Assembly: GCF_017848645.1 (NCBI RefSeq)
Contig: NZ_JAFEIF010000013.1
Span: 1 to 43,474 of the forward strand
DNA from: Limnohabitans sp.
GTDB taxonomy: Bacteria; Pseudomonadota; Gammaproteobacteria; Burkholderiales; Burkholderiaceae_C
DNA length: 43,474 bases
Reading direction: 5' to 3'
Positions 30,556-39,409 of this stretch are shown one piece after another. Made by a program: the position numbers and the translations under genes. The notes under the pieces were generated by a model. The model did not search any database. It was given only the letters and a program-made list of their open reading frames with translations, and was not told the origin of the DNA. Position 1 is the first letter of the stretch. Each line of letters opens with the position of its first letter.

Positions 30556-31869
30556 ATGACTGTGACTGTTGAAACCCTTGAAAAGCTGGAACGCAAGATC
30601 ACCCTGACTGTGCCCGTGACGGCCATCCAGTCCGAAGTGGACGCACGCCTGAAGAAAATGGCCCGCACGGTCAAGATGGACGGTTTCCGTCCTGGCAAAG
30701 TGCCCATGAATGTGGTCGCCCAGCGCTATGGTTACTCGGTTCAGTACGAAGTTCTGAACGACAAGGTGGGCGAGGCCTTTGCCGTGGCCGCCAACGAAGC
30801 CCAAGTGCGCGTGGCCGGTCAGCCCCGCATTTCCGAAAAAGAAGGCGCGCCTGAGGGCGAGCTGAACTTCGAAGCCATCTTCGAGGTGTACCCCGAAGTC
30901 AAGCTGGGCAACCTGGCCGACACCGAAGTCGAAAAATTGACCGCCGAAGTCTCGGACGCGGCCATCGACAAGACCGTGGACATCCTGCGCAAGCAGCGCC
31001 GCACCTTTGCCCAGCGCGCCCAAGACGCCGCTGCGCAAGACGGCGACCGCGCCACCATCGACTTCGAAGGCAAGATCGACGGTGAAGTGTTCTCCGGCGG
31101 CAAAGCCGACGACTTCCAGTTCATCCTGGGCGACGGCCAGATGCTCAAGGAATTTGAAGACGCCGTGCGCGGCATGAAGTCGGGCGAAAGCAAGACCTTC
31201 CCCTTGGCTTTCCCCGCCGATTACCACGGTCAAGATGTTGCGGGCAAAACCGCTGACTTCATGGTCACCGTCAAGAAAATCGAAGCCGCCAACCTGCCCG
31301 AAGTCAACGAAGCCCTGGCCAAGTCCTTGGGCATTGCCGACGCTACCGTGGAAGGCCTGCGCGCCGACATCCGCAAAAACCTCGAGCGCGAAGTGAAATT
31401 CCGCCTGCTGGCCCGCAACAAGCAAGCCGCCATGGACGCCTTGGTCGCCAAGGCCGAGCTGGACTTGCCCCAGTCGATCGTGCAAAACGAAATCGAGCGC
31501 CTCAAAGAGGGTGCCCGTGCCGACCTGAAGCAACGCGGCATCAAGGACGCCGACAAGGCCCCGATCCCTGACGACATCTTCCGCCCCCAAGCCGAGCAGC
31601 GCGTGCGCTTGGGTCTGGTGGTCGCCGAAGTTGTGCGTGGCAACACCTTGCACGCCAAGGCCGAGCAGATCCAGGCCCACATCCAGGAGCTGGCCGCCAG
31701 CTACGAGCGTCCCGATGACGTGGTGCGTTGGTACAACAGCGACAACCAGCGCATGGCCGAAGTCGAAGCCGTGGTGATCGAGAGCAATGTGTCCGATTTC
31801 GTTTTGGCCCAGGCCAAAGTGGTGGAGAAAGCCATTTCCTTTGAAGAGCTGATGGGTCAACAGGCCTGA
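30556..31869 (+). CDS. tig: Trigger factor (ribosome-associated chaperone and prolyl isomerase)
   Basis: A 437-residue chaperone that meets nascent chains at the ribosome exit tunnel. The N-terminal ribosome-binding domain contains the signature region 'MDGFRPGKVPMNVVAQRYG' (GFRxGKxP). The middle FKBP-type isomerase domain is at about 155-240 ('AAQDGDRATIDFEGKIDGEV', 'LGDGQMLKEFEDAVRGMKSG'), and the C-terminal helical arms follow. The length is standard. Gene order tig-clpP-clpX-lon is the widely conserved proteostasis cluster. Confidence 0.97.
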   Translation: MTVTVETLEKLERKITLTVPVTAIQSEVDARLKKMARTVKMDGFRPGKVPMNVVAQRYGYSVQYEVLNDKVGEAFAVAANEAQVRVAGQPRISEKEGAPEGELNFEAIFEVYPEVKLGNLADTEVEKLTAEVSDAAIDKTVDILRKQRRTFAQRAQDAAAQDGDRATIDFEGKIDGEVFSGGKADDFQFILGDGQMLKEFEDAVRGMKSGESKTFPLAFPADYHGQDVAGKTADFMVTVKKIEAANLPEVNEALAKSLGIADATVEGLRADIRKNLEREVKFRLLARNKQAAMDALVAKAELDLPQSIVQNEIERLKEGARADLKQRGIKDADKAPIPDDIFRPQAEQRVRLGLVVAEVVRGNTLHAKAEQIQAHIQELAASYERPDDVVRWYNSDNQRMAEVEAVVIESNVSDFVLAQAKVVEKAISFEELMGQQA

Positions 31870-31892
31870 TCGGTTTTTTGATTCCCTTGAAA

Positions 31893-31935
31893 ATGGGGCT
31901 TGTGCCGTGCTTGCAGTTCGGCTGACAAGCCCCAT
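31893..31935. terminator. Long hairpin between tig and clpP
   Basis: ATGGGGCTTGT (31893-31903) and ACAAGCCCCAT (31925-31935) form a perfect 11-bp stem with a 21-nt loop. No U-tract follows on the plus strand. The right arm includes the CCCCAT of the heat-shock promoter candidate, so the structure may terminate tig transcripts weakly or be shared with promoter function. Confidence 0.5.
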
Positions 31936-31937
31936 CT
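31910..31937 (+). promoter_or_regulatory. Candidate sigma-32 heat-shock promoter of clpP
   Basis: CTTGCAG (31910-31916), 13 nt, CCCCATCT (31930-31937), against the consensus CTTGAAA-N13/14-CCCCATNT: 5/7 and full match in the second block. It would give a leader of about 45-50 nt before clpP. Confidence 0.55.
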
Positions 31938-31983
31938 CATTGGTGGGCTTGATCACTCGGGTTAAAGTCCCCCACATACTTTT

Positions 31984-31987
31984 GGAG
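31984..31987 (+). promoter_or_regulatory. Ribosome-binding site deciding the clpP start
   Basis: GGAG ends 2 nt before the first ATG (31990) but 5 nt before the second (31993). Normal spacing favours 31993. Confidence 0.6.
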
Positions 31988-31992
31988 AAATG

Positions 31993-32601
31993 ATGAGCGC
32001 ACTGGACATCACAAGCTTGGGCATGGTCCCCATGGTCATCGAGCAATCGGGCCGTGGCGAACGCGCCTATGACATCTATTCGCGTTTGCTCAAGGAGCGC
32101 GTGATCTTTTTGGTGGGCGAGGTCAATGACCACATGGCCAACCTGATCGTGGCCCAGTTGCTGTTTCTGGAGAGCGAAAACCCCGAAAAGGACATCTCGC
32201 TGTACATCAACTCGCCTGGCGGCTCGGTCAGTGCAGGCATGGCGATTTACGACACCATGAACTTCATCAAGCCCGATGTGTCCACACTGTGCAACGGCAT
32301 GGCCGCCAGCATGGGCGCGTTCCTCTTGTCTTCGGGTGCCAAGGGCAAGCGTTTTTCGCTGCCCAACTCCAAGGTCATGATCCACCAGCCGCTCGGTGGT
32401 GCACGTGGTCAGGCCACCGAAATCGAAATCGCCGCCCGCGAGATCGTCAAGACCCGGGCCCAGTTGAACCGCATCTTGTCCGAAAACACCGGACAGCCTT
32501 TGGAGAAGATCGAGTTCGACACCGAGCGCGACTATTACCTGTCGGCCACCGAGTCCAAAGACTACGGCTTGATCGACGAAGTGATCTCCAAACGCGCTTG
32601 A
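31993..32601 (+). CDS. clpP: ATP-dependent Clp protease proteolytic subunit ClpP
   Basis: A 202-residue serine protease that forms double heptameric rings and degrades substrates fed by ClpX or ClpA. The catalytic serine lies in '[16 protein letters not shown]' and the histidine in '[17 protein letters not shown]'; the third residue, Asp, is expected in the 'FDTERDYY' region. '[20 protein letters not shown]' is the conserved oxyanion-side motif. A short N-terminal propeptide is likely. It has its own candidate heat-shock promoter and is followed by a terminator, so some clpP transcripts probably do not include clpX. Confidence 0.97.
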   Translation: MSALDITSLGMVPMVIEQSGRGERAYDIYSRLLKERVIFLVGEVNDHMANLIVAQLLFLESENPEKDISLYINSPGGSVSAGMAIYDTMNFIKPDVSTLCNGMAASMGAFLLSSGAKGKRFSLPNSKVMIHQPLGGARGQATEIEIAAREIVKTRAQLNRILSENTGQPLEKIEFDTERDYYLSATESKDYGLIDEVISKRA

Positions 32602-32631
32602 GGGTGGCCGGGCTTTCCGGCGCTCTGTCTG

Positions 32632-32665
32632 ACGGCGTTACCTCCAAAGGGTCAACGCCGTTTTT
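32632..32665 (+). terminator. Rho-independent terminator between clpP and clpX
   Basis: ACGGCGTT (32632-32639) and AACGCCGT (32654-32661) form a perfect 8-bp stem, 14-nt loop, then TTTTTC. It lies 31 bp after the clpP stop and could terminate fully or act as an attenuator that lowers clpX relative to clpP. Confidence 0.75.
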
Positions 32666-32708
32666 CTTTCGTTATCATTGACGAATTCTGGATACCGAGG
32701 CGACATTT

Positions 32709-33977
32709 ATGGCCGATAAAAAAGGCTCAAGCACTGAGAAAAACCTGTTCTGCTCCTTTTGCGGCAAGAGCCAGCACGAGGTCAAAAAGCTGATCGCAGG
32801 TCCATCGGTTTTCATTTGCGACGAGTGCATCGATTTGTGCAACGACATCGTGCGCGATGAACTGGCCTCCACCACCACCGTGGGCGAGGGTGCCAAAGAG
32901 GGCCTGCCCACGCCACTGGACATCAAGACCAACCTGGACAACTACGTGATTGGCCAGGAAAAGGCCAAGCGCAGTTTGGCGGTGGCGGTGTACAACCACT
33001 ACAAGCGCCTCAAGCACAAAGAGGGGGCCAAGAAGGACGAGGTCGAGCTGGCCAAGAGCAACATTTTGCTGATCGGCCCCACGGGTTCAGGAAAGACCTT
33101 GCTGGCCCAGACCATGGCCCGCATGCTGGATGTGCCCTTTGTCATGGCCGATGCCACCACCTTGACCGAAGCCGGTTATGTGGGCGAGGACGTTGAGAAC
33201 ATCGTGGCCAAGTTGCTGCAGACCTGCAATTACGACGTCGAGCGGGCCCAGCGCGGCATCGTCTACATCGACGAGATCGACAAAATCACCCGCAAGTCGG
33301 ACAACCCCTCGATCACCCGCGACGTGTCGGGTGAAGGCGTGCAGCAGGCCCTGCTCAAGCTGGTCGAAGGCACCATGGCCAGCGTGCCTCCGCAAGGCGG
33401 GCGCAAGCACCCTAACCAAGACTTTTTGCAGATCGACACGACCAACATCCTGTTCATTTGTGGCGGCGCGTTCGCCGGCCTGGAAAAAGTCATCGAAAAC
33501 CGCACCGAATCGGGCGGCATCGGCTTTGGTGCGACGGTCAAGAGCAAGAAGCAGCGCTCGCTGACGGACGTGTTCAACGAAGTCGAGCCCGAAGACCTGA
33601 TCAAGTTCGGTTTGATCCCGGAACTTGTGGGTCGTTTGCCGGTGGTCGCCACCCTGGCTGAACTCAGCGAAGAGGCGCTGGTGCAAATTCTGACCGAGCC
33701 GAAAAACGCGGTGGTCAAACAGTTCACCAAACTGCTGGCCATGGAAGGCGTGGAACTGGAAGTGCGCCCGAATGCCCTGACGGCCATGGCCCGCAAGGCG
33801 CTGGCCCGCAAGACCGGTGCCCGGGGTCTGCGCTCCATCATGGAGCAGGCCCTGATTGACACCATGTTCGAATTGCCCAACCAGGCGAACGTCGAAAAAG
33901 TGGTGGTGGACGAGTCCGTCATCGACGACAACAAGCCGCCGCTGCTGGTTTACCGCGAGTCGGCCAAACAGGCCTGA
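32709..33977 (+). CDS. clpX: ATP-dependent Clp protease ATP-binding subunit ClpX
   Basis: A 422-residue AAA+ unfoldase that delivers tagged proteins to ClpP. The N-terminal zinc-binding domain has '[10 protein letters not shown]' and 'ICDECIDLC' (four cysteines). The AAA+ core has Walker A 'GPTGSGKT', Walker B region '[10 protein letters not shown]', pore loop 'YVGEDVE', and sensor-2 '[10 protein letters not shown]'. The IGF-like loop contacting ClpP appears as 'GGIGFGA'. The length matches E. coli ClpX (424). Confidence 0.98.
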   Translation: MADKKGSSTEKNLFCSFCGKSQHEVKKLIAGPSVFICDECIDLCNDIVRDELASTTTVGEGAKEGLPTPLDIKTNLDNYVIGQEKAKRSLAVAVYNHYKRLKHKEGAKKDEVELAKSNILLIGPTGSGKTLLAQTMARMLDVPFVMADATTLTEAGYVGEDVENIVAKLLQTCNYDVERAQRGIVYIDEIDKITRKSDNPSITRDVSGEGVQQALLKLVEGTMASVPPQGGRKHPNQDFLQIDTTNILFICGGAFAGLEKVIENRTESGGIGFGATVKSKKQRSLTDVFNEVEPEDLIKFGLIPELVGRLPVVATLAELSEEALVQILTEPKNAVVKQFTKLLAMEGVELEVRPNALTAMARKALARKTGARGLRSIMEQALIDTMFELPNQANVEKVVVDESVIDDNKPPLLVYRESAKQA

Positions 33978-34022
33978 TCCACAAATGCCGCACCGCCATG
34001 GATAACCTTTTGCACAACTGGG

Positions 34023-34049
34023 TTGAAATCGCAGGCGCAGCATCCATGT
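34023..34049 (+). promoter_or_regulatory. Candidate sigma-32 heat-shock promoter of lon
   Basis: TTGAAA (34023-34028), 13 nt, ATCCATGT (34042-34049), compared with CTTGAAA and CCCCATNT. Two mismatches in the -10 block; spacing is right. The expected start is about 22 nt before the lon ATG. E. coli lon is a known sigma-32 gene. Confidence 0.55.
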
Positions 34050-34077
34050 GCAGTTGAATTGACCCGAGGGACACACC

Positions 34078-36501
34078 ATGTCTGGACATATACCTTTGCC
34101 GCCCACCTTGATTGAACTGCCCATGCTGCCGCTGCGCGACGTGGTGGTGTTTCCCCACATGGTGATTCCGCTGTTTGTGGGCCGCCCCAAAAGCATCAAG
34201 GCGCTGGAGTCGGCCATGGCCGCCGAGCGCCGCATCATGTTGGTGGCCCAAAAGACGGCTGCGAAGGACGAGCCGGGCGTTGAAGACATGTTCGACGTGG
34301 GTTGCGTCTCCACCATTTTGCAGATGCTGAAACTGCCCGATGGCACGGTGAAGGTTCTGGTTGAAGGCCAGCAACGCGCCTTGGTCAAATCGATTGTGGA
34401 CGGCGAAGCCCATTTTGTGGCTGCCGTCACCCCGGTGGATCCGGTTTCCGAGCAGTCCGATGACAGCAGCGAGATCGAGGCCTTGCGCCGCGCCGTGATG
34501 CAGCAGTTTGACCAATACGTCAAACTCAACAAAAAAATTCCGCCCGAAATCCTGACTTCCATCTCCAGCATCGACGACCCCGGTCGCCTGGCCGACACGA
34601 TCGCAGCCCACCTGCCGCTCAAGCTTGAAAACAAGCAGCAGGTGCTGGACTTGGCCAACATCAAGTCGCGTCTGGAAAACCTGTATGCCCAGTTGGAGCA
34701 CGAGGTCGATATCCTGAATGTGGACAAGCGCATCCGTGGCCGCGTCAAGCGCCAAATGGAAAAGAACCAGCGCGACTTCTACCTGAACGAGCAGGTCAAA
34801 GCCATCCAGAAAGAGCTGGGCGATGGCGAAGAGGGCGCCGACATCGAGGAAATCGAAAAGAAGATCAAGGCCGCCAAAATGTCGGCCGAGGCCCGTAAAA
34901 AAGCCGAGGGCGAGCTCAAAAAACTCAAGCTCATGTCGCCCATGTCGGCCGAGGCTTCAGTGGTGCGCAATTACCTGGACGTGCTGATCGGTCTGCCCTG
35001 GGGCAAAAAGACCAAGCTCAAGCACGACCTGGCCAACGCCGAAGACGTGTTGAACCAGGACCACTTTGGTTTGGACAAAGTGAAAGACCGCATCCTGGAA
35101 TACCTCGCGGTGCAGCAGCGCGTGGACAAGGTCAAGGCCCCCATCTTGTGCCTGGTGGGGCCACCCGGCGTGGGCAAGACTTCGCTGGGCCAGTCGATCG
35201 CCAAGGCCACTGGCCGCAAATACGTGCGCATGGCGCTGGGTGGCATGCGCGATGAAGCCGAGATCCGAGGGCACCGCCGCACCTACATCGGTGCTCTGCC
35301 CGGCAAGGTCCTGCAAAACCTGAACAAGGTCGGCACCAAGAACCCGCTGTTCTTGTTGGACGAGATTGACAAGCTGGGCACGGACTTCCGTGGGGACCCA
35401 TCGAGCGCTTTGCTGGAGGTGTTGGATCCCGAGCAAAACCACACCTTTGGTGACCATTACGTCGAGGTCGACTTTGACCTGAGCGATGTGATGTTTGTGG
35501 CCACCTCCAATTCGATGAACATCCCTTCGGCCCTGCTCGACCGGATGGAAGTGATCCGTTTGTCGGGTTACACCGAAGACGAAAAAACCAGCATCGCCAT
35601 GAAGTATTTGCTGCCCAAGCAAATGACCAACAACGGCGTGAAAGACTCTGAGCTGCGGGTGACCGAAGAGGCTGTGCGCGATGTGGTGCGTTACTACACC
35701 CGCGAAGCCGGTGTGCGGTCGCTGGAGCGCGAGCTGGGCAAGATCTGCCGCAAGGTGGTCAAGGCCTTGTTGCTCAAACAGATGAAGCCACAGGTGGTGG
35801 TCAACGAGGACAACCTGAATGACTTTTTGGGTGTGCGCAAGTACACCTATGGCCGCGCCGAGCAAAAGAACCAGGTGGGCCAGGTGGTTGGATTGGCCTG
35901 GACCGAGGTGGGCGGCGATTTGCTGACCATCGAAGCGGCCCTGATGCCCGGCAAAGGCGTGATCACCCGCACCGGTTCGCTGGGCGATGTGATGAAGGAA
36001 TCTGTGGAGGCCGCCCGCACCGTGGTGCGCAGCCGCTCGCGCCTTTTGGGCATCAAGGACGAAGTCTTTGAAAAGAAAGACTTGCACATCCACGTGCCTG
36101 ACGGCGCGACGCCCAAGGATGGACCGAGTGCAGGCGCTGCCATGACCACGGCCATGGTGTCGGCCATGACGGGCATTCCGGTGCGCGCCGATGTGGCCAT
36201 GACGGGTGAAATCACACTGCGCGGCGAAGTCACGGCCATTGGTGGTCTGAAGGAAAAGTTGCTGGCGGCTTTGCGCGGCGGTATCAAGACCGTGTTGATC
36301 CCCGAGGACAACGTGAAAGACCTGCAGGACATTCCCGGCAATGTCAAAAACGGTCTGGAAATCGTGCCCGTCAAATGGATCGATCAGGTGCTGGAGGTGG
36401 CTTTGGAAGCCAAGCCTACGCCCTTGAGCGACGAAGAGGTGGCGGCAGCCGCTTTGACGGCAGTGCCTGCAACGGCCAAAGCCGAGGCTGTGAAACATTG
36501 A
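34078..36501 (+). CDS. lon: ATP-dependent protease La (Lon)
   Basis: An 807-residue LonA protease that degrades misfolded and regulatory proteins. The N-terminal substrate-binding domain starts 'LPMLPLRDVVVFPHMVIPLF'. A coiled-coil linker follows (about 215-275). The AAA+ module has Walker A 'GPPGVGKT' and Walker B 'LFLLDEIDKLG'. The protease domain has the catalytic Ser in 'PKDGPSAGAAM' and Lys in 'GLKEKLLAALRGG'. The C-terminal tail is longer and Ala-rich compared with E. coli Lon (784). A GAGGGA ribosome-binding site precedes the ATG. Confidence 0.98.
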   Translation: MSGHIPLPPTLIELPMLPLRDVVVFPHMVIPLFVGRPKSIKALESAMAAERRIMLVAQKTAAKDEPGVEDMFDVGCVSTILQMLKLPDGTVKVLVEGQQRALVKSIVDGEAHFVAAVTPVDPVSEQSDDSSEIEALRRAVMQQFDQYVKLNKKIPPEILTSISSIDDPGRLADTIAAHLPLKLENKQQVLDLANIKSRLENLYAQLEHEVDILNVDKRIRGRVKRQMEKNQRDFYLNEQVKAIQKELGDGEEGADIEEIEKKIKAAKMSAEARKKAEGELKKLKLMSPMSAEASVVRNYLDVLIGLPWGKKTKLKHDLANAEDVLNQDHFGLDKVKDRILEYLAVQQRVDKVKAPILCLVGPPGVGKTSLGQSIAKATGRKYVRMALGGMRDEAEIRGHRRTYIGALPGKVLQNLNKVGTKNPLFLLDEIDKLGTDFRGDPSSALLEVLDPEQNHTFGDHYVEVDFDLSDVMFVATSNSMNIPSALLDRMEVIRLSGYTEDEKTSIAMKYLLPKQMTNNGVKDSELRVTEEAVRDVVRYYTREAGVRSLERELGKICRKVVKALLLKQMKPQVVVNEDNLNDFLGVRKYTYGRAEQKNQVGQVVGLAWTEVGGDLLTIEAALMPGKGVITRTGSLGDVMKESVEAARTVVRSRSRLLGIKDEVFEKKDLHIHVPDGATPKDGPSAGAAMTTAMVSAMTGIPVRADVAMTGEITLRGEVTAIGGLKEKLLAALRGGIKTVLIPEDNVKDLQDIPGNVKNGLEIVPVKWIDQVLEVALEAKPTPLSDEEVAAAALTAVPATAKAEAVKH

Positions 36502-36551
36502 TGCAAAATTTTCAGGTCGGCCTCCAAGTCGGCCTGAAATTGAACTACAAT

Positions 36552-36581
36552 TTGACCATTGCAGAGCACAAGGCATACAAT
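36552..36581 (+). promoter_or_regulatory. Sigma-70 promoter of the tRNA-Gly-Gly-Cys cluster
   Basis: TTGACC (36552-36557), 18-bp spacer, TACAAT (36576-36581): 5/6 and 5/6 matches. The predicted start is about 13 nt before the first tRNA-Gly. Confidence 0.7.
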
Positions 36582-36600
36582 GCCAAGTTCACTGAAATAC

Positions 36601-36676
36601 GCGGGAATAGCTCAGTTGGTAGAGCGCAACCTTGCCAAGGTTGAGGTCGCGAGTTCGAGCCTCGTTTCCCGCTCCA
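36601..36676 (+). tRNA. tRNA-Gly(GCC), copy 1
   Basis: 76 nt including encoded CCA. Acceptor GCGGGAA/TTCCCGC with discriminator T; the anticodon loop has GCC in CTTGCCAAG; T-loop TTCGAGC. Confidence 0.97.
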
Positions 36677-36723
36677 AATATCCGAAAGAAGTGCCAACAT
36701 CTTTCATTTGATTTTTAAAATGT

Positions 36724-36799
36724 GCGGGAATAGCTCAGTTGGTAGAGCGCAACCTTGCCAAGGTTGAGGTCGCGAGTTCGAGCCTCGTTTCCCGCTCCA
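36724..36799 (+). tRNA. tRNA-Gly(GCC), copy 2
   Basis: Identical in all 76 positions to the copy 123 bp upstream, while the spacers differ. It is probably cotranscribed with copy 1 and tRNA-Cys, raising the dose of the glycine acceptor for GGC and GGU codons. Confidence 0.97.
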
Positions 36800-36866
36800 G
36801 ACACTTGAAAGAAAACCCTTCTTTCAACGAGATGAGAAGTATCTCGTATCCGTGCAATCTGGTTTT

Positions 36867-36940
36867 GGCGCGATAGCAAAGCGGTTATGCAACGGATTGC
36901 AAATCCGTCTAGCCCAGTTCGACTCTGGGTCGCGCCTCCA
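36867..36940 (+). tRNA. tRNA-Cys(GCA)
   Basis: 74 nt with encoded CCA. Acceptor GGCGCGA/TCGCGCC, discriminator T (U is the usual tRNA-Cys discriminator). The anticodon loop TTGCAAA gives GCA; T-loop TTCGACT. Last gene of the cluster, followed by a strong terminator. Confidence 0.97.
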
Positions 36941-36968
36941 AAGATTTCTTCAACGAAATCAACAAGAC

Positions 36969-36993
36969 AGCCCACGCCATGTGGGCTTTTTTG
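36969..36993 (+). terminator. Rho-independent terminator of the tRNA cluster
   Basis: AGCCCAC (36969-36975), loop GCCAT, GTGGGCT (36981-36987), then TTTTTG. Perfect 7-bp stem with U-tract, 28 bp after tRNA-Cys. Confidence 0.9.
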
Positions 36994-37044
36994 TTTCTGG
37001 TCGAACCTGTGGTTTTGCAGGCCATGACCCACAGGCAGCATGCG

Positions 37045-37842
37045 TTACATCAATTGGCGCGCTAGGGTTTGCAACTGCGGCCCAATCTGCGTGATCAGCC
37101 ATTCGCGGTTCAGTGCGCGGCCTTGGAAAGAACAATTCAGCGCAGCGGGTTCGCCACGGTCAATACGACCCAGCGGCACTGCCACGGCCTGCACATCGGC
37201 ATACACCTCCCCCACAGACACGCAACAACCATGGCGGGGGTACTCGGCCACATTGCGCAGCAGTTCGGCTTCATGACGCTCCCAGTCCTGGGGCACCTTC
37301 AGCCGAAGCTGGTTCAGCAGGGCCTCTCGTTCGGCCAGCGTGCACGACATGAGAAAAGCTCTGCCAATGGCGGTGCCCACCATGGAGTGCGAGGTCCCGA
37401 CATCCAGTGGGTAGATGCGCTTGTTGTCAGAGCGAATGGCCTCGATGTAGACGATGTTGAAGCGATCTCGGATGCCGATGGACACCGAGCCGCCAGTTTT
37501 GTGCGCGACCTCCAGCATCAAGGGGCGAGCACGTCGGCGGATGTTGAACAACTCCAGCATCGGGTGCGCCAATGAGATCACCGCCGAGCCCAGGCGGTAT
37601 TTGCCTTGATGCTCATCTTGCGCCAGGTAACCCATGGTCACCAGGGTGTAGGTCAGGCGCGAGATGGTGGCTGCCGGTAGCTGCATTCGGCGTGCCAGTT
37701 CCCGGTTACCCAGAACCGGTTCTTCAGGTGTGAAACAGCGCAGAAGCTCCATGCCTCTTGCCAAGGTGGTCGCGAACTGGCGGTCACCCGCATGCTCCAG
37801 CAGGCTTGCGGGTGCGCGGAAAGTGGGGTTGTAGGGTTTCAT
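37045..37842 (-). CDS. IclR-family transcriptional regulator
   Basis: A 265-residue regulator. The N-terminal winged helix-turn-helix is visible in 'ARGMELLRCFTPEEPVLGNR' and 'LARRMQLPAATISRLTYTLV'. The C-terminal effector-binding domain has 'SMVGTAIGRAFLMSC' and 'EYPRHGCCVSVGEVYADVQA', as in the family. I start at 37842; the frame is open 56 codons upstream, but that stretch covers the intergenic control region. IclR proteins often regulate a divergent catabolic operon in response to a pathway metabolite, which fits the divergent oxygenase operon 115 bp away. Confidence 0.93.
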   Translation of the reverse strand: MKPYNPTFRAPASLLEHAGDRQFATTLARGMELLRCFTPEEPVLGNRELARRMQLPAATISRLTYTLVTMGYLAQDEHQGKYRLGSAVISLAHPMLELFNIRRRARPLMLEVAHKTGGSVSIGIRDRFNIVYIEAIRSDNKRIYPLDVGTSHSMVGTAIGRAFLMSCTLAEREALLNQLRLKVPQDWERHEAELLRNVAEYPRHGCCVSVGEVYADVQAVAVPLGRIDRGEPAALNCSFQGRALNREWLITQIGPQLQTLARQLM

Positions 37843-37851
37843 GGCATATGT

Positions 37852-37881
37852 TATATCGAAACAGATGCCAATATATCGAAA
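37852..37881. promoter_or_regulatory. Repeated motif in the IclR/dioxygenase intergenic region
   Basis: TATATCGAAA occurs at 37852-37861 and again at 37872-37881, a 20-bp period (about two helical turns), so both copies would lie on the same DNA face. A candidate IclR operator; the repeat is seen, the binding is inferred. Confidence 0.45.
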
Positions 37882-37948
37882 TGCTGACGTGGCATCCAGC
37901 GCAGTGCGTCCTAACATGTCCCTCATGTCTTGAAAAAGACCTTCCATG

Positions 37949-37952
37949 GAGA
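37949..37952 (+). promoter_or_regulatory. Ribosome-binding site deciding the dioxygenase start
   Basis: GGAG lies 5 nt before the ATG at 37958 and actually inside the codons after the ATG at 37946, which has no purine-rich site of its own. This favours 37958. Confidence 0.6.
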
Positions 37953-37957
37953 CAAAA

Positions 37958-39400
37958 ATGCAAATCAACGATCTGCCCGTGCATGACATCCCGGCCCTCA
38001 GTGGCAACAATGCCCCGGTTCAGCAGGAAGACACCTTTGAGAACATGACCGTCATGGGTCAGGTGCCCACCGACCTCAACGGCCTGTATGTCCGCAATGG
38101 CCCCAATGCCTATTACCCACCTGAATGGCGGTACCACGCCTACGACGGTGATGGCATGTTGCATGCCGTGCGATTTCAAAATGGCCGTGTCAGCTACCGC
38201 AACCGTTGGGTGCAAACCAGCGCATTGCAGCAAGAGCAGTCGGCCGGTCACTCGCTTTGGAAAGGCCTGAAAGAGCCCTGGAACAAAGACCGGCCAGACG
38301 AGCCCTTGAAAAACACCGCCAACACCGATGTGAAATACCACGCTGGCCGTTTGATCAGCATGTGGTACCGCTCGGGTATGCCTTATGCGGTGGACCCCGA
38401 AACGCTGGAGACCTTGGGCCAAGCGGACCATGAAGGGGCCCTGTCACGCATCTCCGCCCATTCCCGGCCGGACGAACACACGGGCGAACTGCTGTTTTTT
38501 GACTACGACCTCAAGCCGCCCTACATGACCTATGGTGTGATCGGCCCTGACCGCCAGTTGCGCCACAAGATAGAGGTGCCCCTTGGCGGCCCCAGTCTGC
38601 CGCACGACATGGCCGTGACCGAGCACTACACCATCCTGCACGACTTCCCCCTCAAGCCCGATCCGGAAGCCCTGGCCGCCGGGCGCTACAAGGTGCGCTT
38701 TTTCGAAGATCAACCCAGTCGCTTTGGGGTTGTTCCGCGCTATGGCCAGGCGAATGAAATCCGTTGGTTCACGGCCAAGCCCACCTACATGCTGCATGTG
38801 GTCAATGCCTGGGAAGATGGCGATGAGGTGGTGATGTTGGGCACGCCCTACCGTATGCACCATGACGACCAGGGGCGCCCCGATGCCCGCCGGCTCGAGC
38901 GCACCATTCACTTGCGTCAACGCGATTTTCTGCTCTACGAATGGCGCTTCAACCTGAAGACCGGGCAGACCCATGAGCGCGTGATCGACGATGTCTTGAA
39001 CACCGAGTTTCCAGTTATCAACAGCCTTTATCAAGGCCGAAAAAATCAGTTTTCTTACCACGTCCTGTTTCCGCAGGGTGGGCGCGAAGAGCCGCGTTTT
39101 CCGGGTCTCGTCAAGTACGACCTGGAGACCGGGGGTTACATCGCTTTCAGCGCAGGGCCGCAGTATTTCTACAACGAACCAGGCTTTGCACCAAGGGACA
39201 ACCCACAAAGCGAAGACGATGGCTATTTGGTGAGTTTTGTCTGGAACCCCAAGGACCAGCGCTCCGAAATCCAGATTTTTGACTGCAAGGATGCCCGACT
39301 GGCGCAAGGCCCTGTGGCGCGGGTGCTGCTGCCACGGCGGGTGCCTCACGGTTTTCATGCCACCTTCGTCAGTCAGCAGACGATGGACCGTTGGAAATAA
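37958..39400 (+). CDS. Carotenoid-oxygenase/lignostilbene-dioxygenase family protein
   Basis: A 480-residue non-heme iron oxygenase that would cleave a carbon-carbon double bond with O2. All four iron-binding histidines of the family can be placed (numbering from 37958): H168 in 'AHSRPDEHTGE', H216 in 'LPHDMAVTEHY', H280 in 'MLHVVNAWE', and H467 in 'HGFHATFV'. The N-terminal 'LNGLYVRNGPNA' is also typical. A lysine at about 126 ('TDVKYHAG') is near where lignostilbene dioxygenases carry the lysine that binds a phenolic oxygen; this hint and the CoA-ligase neighbour favour a stilbene-like aromatic substrate over a carotenoid, but not decisively. First gene of the operon, divergent from the IclR regulator. 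Confidence 0.9.
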   Translation: MQINDLPVHDIPALSGNNAPVQQEDTFENMTVMGQVPTDLNGLYVRNGPNAYYPPEWRYHAYDGDGMLHAVRFQNGRVSYRNRWVQTSALQQEQSAGHSLWKGLKEPWNKDRPDEPLKNTANTDVKYHAGRLISMWYRSGMPYAVDPETLETLGQADHEGALSRISAHSRPDEHTGELLFFDYDLKPPYMTYGVIGPDRQLRHKIEVPLGGPSLPHDMAVTEHYTILHDFPLKPDPEALAAGRYKVRFFEDQPSRFGVVPRYGQANEIRWFTAKPTYMLHVVNAWEDGDEVVMLGTPYRMHHDDQGRPDARRLERTIHLRQRDFLLYEWRFNLKTGQTHERVIDDVLNTEFPVINSLYQGRKNQFSYHVLFPQGGREEPRFPGLVKYDLETGGYIAFSAGPQYFYNEPGFAPRDNPQSEDDGYLVSFVWNPKDQRSEIQIFDCKDARLAQGPVARVLLPRRVPHGFHATFVSQQTMDRWK

Positions 39401-39409
39401 GGGGTCGCC

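Noticed and set aside
36507..36541. TTTCAGG...CCTGAAA inverted repeat after lon
   Set aside because: It has a 16-nt loop, only 7 bp and no following U-tract on the plus strand, so I do not call it a terminator.
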